Positions 45,309-49,413 of a DNA stretch of 49,413 nucleotides are shown here, piece after piece. Source of the DNA: an uncultured Ruminiclostridium sp. Its GTDB lineage: Bacteria; Bacillota; Clostridia; Oscillospirales; Ruminococcaceae. The notes beneath the pieces were generated by a model. It did no database searches, had not been told where the DNA came from, and saw only the letters and a list, made by a program, of their open reading frames with translations. The stretch spans positions 1-49,413 of the forward strand of contig CANRII010000005.1 in assembly GCA_947630685.1 (NCBI GenBank), read 5' to 3'. Each line of letters opens with the position of its first letter. Position 1 is the stretch's first letter. The position numbers were made by a program, and so were the translations under genes.

Positions 45309-46052
45309 TCATTGTGATAAAACAAAATCGGAGGCAATATCCTGTGCCTCCGTAATGTCTGTCAAATATTCGGGATCGACGATGACCTCTGATTCGTTTC
45401 GTCCGTTGAAAAGGGCGTAGATGTGTTCTTTGGCTATCTTTGCTTTATATACCGTGCCGTCTTCTCCGAAACGGCGGGCAAACCACTCGGCGGTCTGCCG
45501 ATCGAGCGTCCACGACAACGCTCTGACGCGGTCTGCATTATATGCGGTCACGCCGCGATAAACGGTGAGAGGATCGTCAAGTTCTTGAAAGCCCCTGTAT
45601 TCATCTTCATCCATAAGGATCTGCGGATCGGCGGAACGAAACATAGCGACCAGCTTTCTCATGCTCACTTCAGGAACAGCGTTCGGGACTTCGCACATAA
45701 TCCATGTGCTCGAAAGAATTTGTGAAAAATCTTTCTTCGACAAATACGGGGAAGCATATTTCAGGAACGCCAAGCCGTATGGTTTATTGACCATCATGTA
45801 TATCCCAAAAGCATTGTCCGCATGGTCGATTGACGAGGCGACCGCATTTCTCCATTGCCTCAGACCGTCTGTGTCCCGTGTAATATCCAGCGGCATGATA
45901 TTCCCGCCGCTTTTTTCCGGCAGAACAACAATGCCGGAAGATGTAAACGGGTGCTGTACCACGACAGGCGAGAATTCCGTTTCGTGGACGTCCGTCATAA
46001 GCAGCATCTTGGCTATGGACTTTACTCCCGCGAGATCCGTTTCTTTTTTCAT
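45309..46052 (-). CDS. Predicted ADP-ribosyltransferase-fold protein
   Basis: R-S-E-like motifs: LTVYRGV, LSWTLDRQTAEWFARRFG, NESEVIVDPEYL. Confidence 0.55.
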   Translation of the reverse strand: MKKETDLAGVKSIAKMLLMTDVHETEFSPVVVQHPFTSSGIVVLPEKSGGNIMPLDITRDTDGLRQWRNAVASSIDHADNAFGIYMMVNKPYGLAFLKYASPYLSKKDFSQILSSTWIMCEVPNAVPEVSMRKLVAMFRSADPQILMDEDEYRGFQELDDPLTVYRGVTAYNADRVRALSWTLDRQTAEWFARRFGEDGTVYKAKIAKEHIYALFNGRNESEVIVDPEYLTDITEAQDIASDFVLSQ

Positions 46053-46077
46053 TGATCATTTATCCTCCTGAATTAAA

Positions 46078-46108
46078 AAATGCACACGGTTTTTCTTCCA
46101 TGTGCATT
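46078..46108 (-). terminator. Leader hairpin/attenuator upstream of first ICE gene
   Basis: TGCACATGG aagaaaaa CCGTGTGCA TTTTTT on minus strand. Confidence 0.6.
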
Positions 46109-46444
46109 AAAACGGTTATATATTTTTACTGCTGTGACTTACTATTTTTCCTACTGTAAATGCGAATGTGCTGCCTCAAGGACAGCAGAAAGCAGCTTGC
46201 GAGATACGACAAAAAATCGAATAATATATTAAATAACTGCCTTTGCTATCGCAGTCTGAACGCGGTATTGACAGAATATGCGGTAATGATGTGACACGCG
46301 CTATCCGTCGCTCGCTCGTTGCCTCCGGCTCCTCTCACAAGTGTCGGCTCACGATTAAATCTATTATCATTTTTATTTTTAGGTTCAGTGTAACATATCA
46401 CTGATAAATGGACATTTCTTTAGCAAAAAATATGTTATGATATA

Positions 46445-46473
46445 TTGACATATTCTCAAAAATAGTGTATACT
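46445..46473 (+). promoter_or_regulatory. Consensus promoter of orphan small RNA
   Basis: TTGACA (46445-46450), 17 bp, TATACT (46468-46473). Confidence 0.8.
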
Positions 46474-46476
46474 ATA

Positions 46477-46548
46477 TTTAGTAATTGCGGTATGCGTTTT
46501 CGGATGCATACTTGAGGGAGTCGAAGAAATTCGGCTCCTTTTTATTAA
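46477..46548 (+). ncRNA. Orphan small RNA similar to the one at 22956
   Basis: TTTAGTAATTGCG 5' motif, GTATGC..GCATAC stem, GGAGTCGAA gaaa TTCGGCTCC TTTTT terminator; no following ORF. Confidence 0.6.
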
Positions 46549-46732
46549 CGTTATAAGATTTATTTAAATCATTTCTCCCGCATCTCCCTGCTTACTGTCC
46601 ATTTGCCAATGATATAACACCGTTTAATTAGAAAAAACGAAAGCTTCTGTTTTACGGTAGATAAAACCTCACAACAGCACGCCGATAGTATGTTAATACA
46701 TTTTTCTTGTTTTCGGGCATAAAAATGCCGTA

Positions 46733-46762
46733 GTTCTAATCAAGTTCTAATACGGTTCTAAT
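46733..46762. repeat. Three GTTCTAAT direct repeats, 11-bp period (putative integrase arm sites)
   Basis: Starts at 46733, 46744, 46755. Confidence 0.75.
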
Positions 46763-46918
46763 ATGAACGGCAAAACCGTTTTTTTCAGCTGTCAAAAGGC
46801 TTTGCAAATACAGGGTGGCAAAATGCCGATCAATCCCTTTTATGACGCGGGTTTATCGTTACCGATGATGGATATGGATCACCTTAAAATACTTATAGTA
46901 CTTTTGTACTCTATCCGC

Positions 46919-46972
46919 TCAAAATCCGGTGGTAGCGATACCGTGCGGGTTCGACCCCCGCTTCCGGCACCA
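46919..46972 (+). tRNA. Truncated tRNA-Leu(CAA-like) 3' half, att core
   Basis: CTCAAAATCCGGTGGTAGCGATACCGTGCGGGTTCGACCCCCGCTTCCGGCACCA; no matching 5' acceptor GCCGGAA upstream. Confidence 0.85.
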
Positions 46973-46976
46973 AAAA

Positions 46977-47003
46977 GACCGACCTTAAATGGTCGGTTTT
47001 TCC
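46977..47003 (+). terminator. tRNA terminator
   Basis: GACCGACC ttaaat GGTCGGTTTTT. Confidence 0.8.
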
Positions 47004-47094
47004 TTTTGTTATGCGGAATGTCGGCGGGAGGAGGTTTTAGGGAAAGGGGGGTTGCTTTTATGTGATTTTCTGAATTTTCCGTGATTTTTGCGCA

Positions 47095-47113
47095 GTTCTA
47101 ATCAAGTTCTAAT
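47095..47113. repeat. Two GTTCTAAT direct repeats, 11-bp period, on the far side of the att core
   Basis: Starts at 47095 and 47106; AGTTCTAATCAAGTTCTAAT identical to 46732-46751. Confidence 0.75.
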
Positions 47114-47167
47114 AGTAATTTTTGGAAGCGGGGTATTATATAAGGGGCATTGCCTTGAACCGCCCCG

Positions 47168-47370
47168 ACGATTGCAGACTTAACAGCCGCCTTAATGACA
47201 TCGGTCGACAGGCGGAAAAAATGCTTTTCCGGTTAGTAAAGCAGATGGAGGAATAAGAAGGCGTCACCGAATCGCTCAAAGTGCAAGACCAGATGGCGTG
47301 TGTCGGACGAATGAACAGTATCCGCAGCAGGGCGACTGAGATTGTAGCCAACGATTTGATTTACAGCTAA
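47168..47370 (+). pseudogene. TnpV-like transposon protein remnant with internal stop
   Basis: DIGRQAEKMLFRLVKQMEE*EGVTESLKVQDQMACVGRMNSIRSRATEIVANDLIYS*. Confidence 0.75.
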
Positions 47371-47373
47371 ATA

Positions 47374-47406
47374 AAGCGGCGGCAGGGAGAAATCTCTGCC
47401 GCTGGC
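47374..47406. terminator. Strong hairpin
   Basis: AGCGGCGGCAGGGAG aaat CTCTGCCGCTGG. Confidence 0.5.
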
Positions 47407-47408
47407 AA

Positions 47409-47948
47409 TTATTTTCTATTTGCCCAAAAAGTAAGATACATTTGAGCCACCGATTCAAGCAACACAAACAAGATATGTAATATCATAAGAATGCAAATAG
47501 CTGTAATATATTTTAATATTGGAAGAGGTAAAATATACTGCATTAGAGAAATTACTATAAGTCCTACTAAATACATAATCTCAACAATAACGTTGTAAGT
47601 TATATTAGAGAGCAAGATCTGAAATAAAGATAATTGCTTTCCATTAACAGGCTTATATTGCTCTTTGCTTGACTCTGTTTCTTTTAAACATTGTATATTT
47701 TTATTGTCCGAAGATACTAAAATTGTAATGATTGCTACAGAAAAGGAAATCAAAATCGCCACTATGTTTATCTGTGTATCTATAAATCCAGAAAAAGTCA
47801 ATATGACTTTTTCCGAACTGCCGATATTGAAAAATATAGCAAATAATAATGCAACCAGAGCAATGAGCATTGGAACAAGAAATTTTAAAAGAATCCTTTT
47901 TCTTGAGATAAAATAATCCTTGATTGGAACAAAAATAATATTTTTCAT
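47409..47948 (-). CDS. Four-TM membrane protein
   Basis: Four hydrophobic segments with cytosolic loop; ATGA-type overlap with upstream ORF. Confidence 0.75.
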   Translation of the reverse strand: MKNIIFVPIKDYFISRKRILLKFLVPMLIALVALLFAIFFNIGSSEKVILTFSGFIDTQINIVAILISFSVAIITILVSSDNKNIQCLKETESSKEQYKPVNGKQLSLFQILLSNITYNVIVEIMYLVGLIVISLMQYILPLPILKYITAICILMILHILFVLLESVAQMYLTFWANRK

Positions 47949-48874
47949 GTTTTATTCCTCGTTTCTTCTATGAATTCTTGCGCTTTATCAAAGAAATCCG
48001 AGCTGTTTACTTCGTTGGTTACTGCTTCGGATAAGACAGATAGAAAATGTTTCATTTTCATAAGCTCAATATCAACTTCGAATTGACCGGATGCGTTTGT
48101 TCCTTTGATAGTGATTTTCTTGATTTTTCCTGTTGCTTTATTTTGAGAGTTATCAAAATAGGCTTGTATTAGACTATCAGGAAATCTTTTAACACCTTTG
48201 GGACGCTTAATACATATTTCAACTTCATCAGCAATATCATTTCTTCCAGCAAACATCATAAAATCATCCTTGATATCTTCTTTGCTTACGACCAGTTTTA
48301 ACACAGACATAGTTCTTGCCTTTTTAATCGATGAAAGAAAATCTTCTCCCGGCATGATTTCATATGATATTGAGTAATGATATTTATCGCCAGTATCTTC
48401 GTTATAGCAAATAAATTGAGTGTTTAAATAGTCAACAATACAATTTAATGTGACGCCATAATGATTACTTTCATGAACTGCAAGAAAGCGATACTCACCG
48501 GCGTTATAACGAATGCACAAATGTGTCTTTTCCTCGTCGCCATCTTGTTGCCGCTTGCGGGTACCAAGTTCAGTCATCGTTTTGGTATCAATCTCATTTC
48601 GGACATGATTGTATTTAGCGGATTTAAAAATAATATTGTAGTTTCCATTTTTCAAATCCTCATATGAGTCAAGCCATACAACCTTTTCAGAAATTGTGAT
48701 GTCTTTTTTTCTATCGGTCAGGTTCTTTGTAGTAATATACGATAGTAATTTTGAAAATGAATCCACTATTTGCTTTATATCGTAGATGGATGAATCGTTA
48801 CTATCCTTTTGCTTTGAAATTGTCAGATAATAAAAGTAAATCGGAACATTTTTCTTAGGTTCTTGAATGCTCAT
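47945..48874 (-). CDS. Unknown 309-aa protein, operonic with 4-TM protein
   Basis: MSIQEPKKNVPIYFYYLTISKQ...YRFLAVHESNHYGVTLNCIVDYLN. Confidence 0.75.
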   Translation of the reverse strand: MSIQEPKKNVPIYFYYLTISKQKDSNDSSIYDIKQIVDSFSKLLSYITTKNLTDRKKDITISEKVVWLDSYEDLKNGNYNIIFKSAKYNHVRNEIDTKTMTELGTRKRQQDGDEEKTHLCIRYNAGEYRFLAVHESNHYGVTLNCIVDYLNTQFICYNEDTGDKYHYSISYEIMPGEDFLSSIKKARTMSVLKLVVSKEDIKDDFMMFAGRNDIADEVEICIKRPKGVKRFPDSLIQAYFDNSQNKATGKIKKITIKGTNASGQFEVDIELMKMKHFLSVLSEAVTNEVNSSDFFDKAQEFIEETRNKT

Positions 48875-48891
48875 TGTTTAACTTTCCTCCC

Positions 48892-49413
48892 TTACAATAC
48901 CTCAGATAGAAGTTTCCAGCTCTCACTTTTTATATTGTCAGAATAGGTTTCTGTGCAAATGCAAAGCTCGCCGCTCTGCTTGTCCTGACGAACAATTCCG
49001 CCATGCAGACGATATTTGTCTATATAATTTTTCAATACCAAAAATTTTTTGGCAGTATATTTGTCGATGTCCTCACTATCTCCTGACTTAGTAAACCCGC
49101 CCTTGGTTTCTATTATCCATATGCTACCATCTGAAGCGCCAACAATATAATCTGGGTAGAATGACTTTTGCTTCCCAAAATTATCGGTATACACAATCGA
49201 AAAATACTCGATCCCTTTATCTCCATTTTTATAAAACCATCGAATATTAGGACTGCTTTCGTAGTGCCGCTCCAAAAGTTTTTCGGGCATAGAACGCTTT
49301 TCAGCAGAAGAAAGGTATCCCTTATACACATTTTTCGTCATTTCTACCTGTGATTTAGCTGAGCCATCATAAGTAAAGATCATTTCCAATGGAAACCCAA
49401 TTGGCTTTTCAGT
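48892..49413 (-). CDS. C-terminal nuclease region of a helicase/restriction-type protein (type III Res-like), continues beyond window
   Basis: Open to window edge (TEKPIGFPLEMIFTYDG); WFYKNGDKGIEYFSIVY..KQKSFYPDYIVGASDGSIWIIETKGG PD-(D/E)xK motif. Confidence 0.75.
   Translation of the reverse strand, partial: TEKPIGFPLEMIFTYDGSAKSQVEMTKNVYKGYLSSAEKRSMPEKLLERHYESSPNIRWFYKNGDKGIEYFSIVYTDNFGKQKSFYPDYIVGASDGSIWIIETKGGFTKSGDSEDIDKYTAKKFLVLKNYIDKYRLHGGIVRQDKQSGELCICTETYSDNIKSESWKLLSEVL

Noticed and set aside
46763-47065. 100-aa plus-strand ORF
   Set aside because: Runs across the tRNA-Leu 3' half and terminator; no plausible protein.

Overview
The window appears to come from a Clostridia/Oscillospiraceae-type genome and is mostly accessory DNA. 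(1) 1-5.34 kb: two tandem paralogous lipoprotein-like genes, the first cut by the window edge, then a two-permease plus ATPase ABC exporter. (2) About 5.4-17.3 kb: a visibly AT-rich island with an SF1 helicase-nuclease, a lone P-loop NTPase, and a large secreted Ca-repeat/VWA protein followed by two DUF5104-like lipoproteins, with an orphan C-terminal fragment between them. (3) 17.74-46.05 kb, minus strand: the conjugation module of an ICE. It has VirD4, TOPRIM, a MobP3-like relaxase, a RHH accessory protein, VirB4, PrgI, a VirB6-like protein, pilin, SpoVG, DUF4314, and D12 and C5 DNA methyltransferases. Inserted in it are AbiE, a decayed AbiF/Abi_2 gene, a HipA-like kinase, an amidoligase/GGCT pair and a predicted ADP-ribosyltransferase. 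(4) 46.4-47.4 kb: an attachment region with a truncated tRNA-Leu 3' half, 11-bp-periodic GTTCTAAT repeats on both sides, an orphan small-RNA locus and a TnpV remnant. (5) 47.4-49.4 kb: a minus-strand candidate defence operon of a helicase/restriction-type nuclease C-terminus, a 309-aa unknown and a 4-TM protein. No integrase is encoded in the window. The strongest observations are: a shared 9-bp/12-bp/9-bp LytTR-like operator at two separate promoters; two related small-RNA loci (one upstream of a broken Abi_2 gene, one orphan near the att site); a 275-bp TIR element precisely interrupting the C5 methyltransferase; an orphan toxin-tip-like cassette; and a 206-bp recent duplication next to the DUF4143 gene. 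Family names come from reading the translations, not from database searches.
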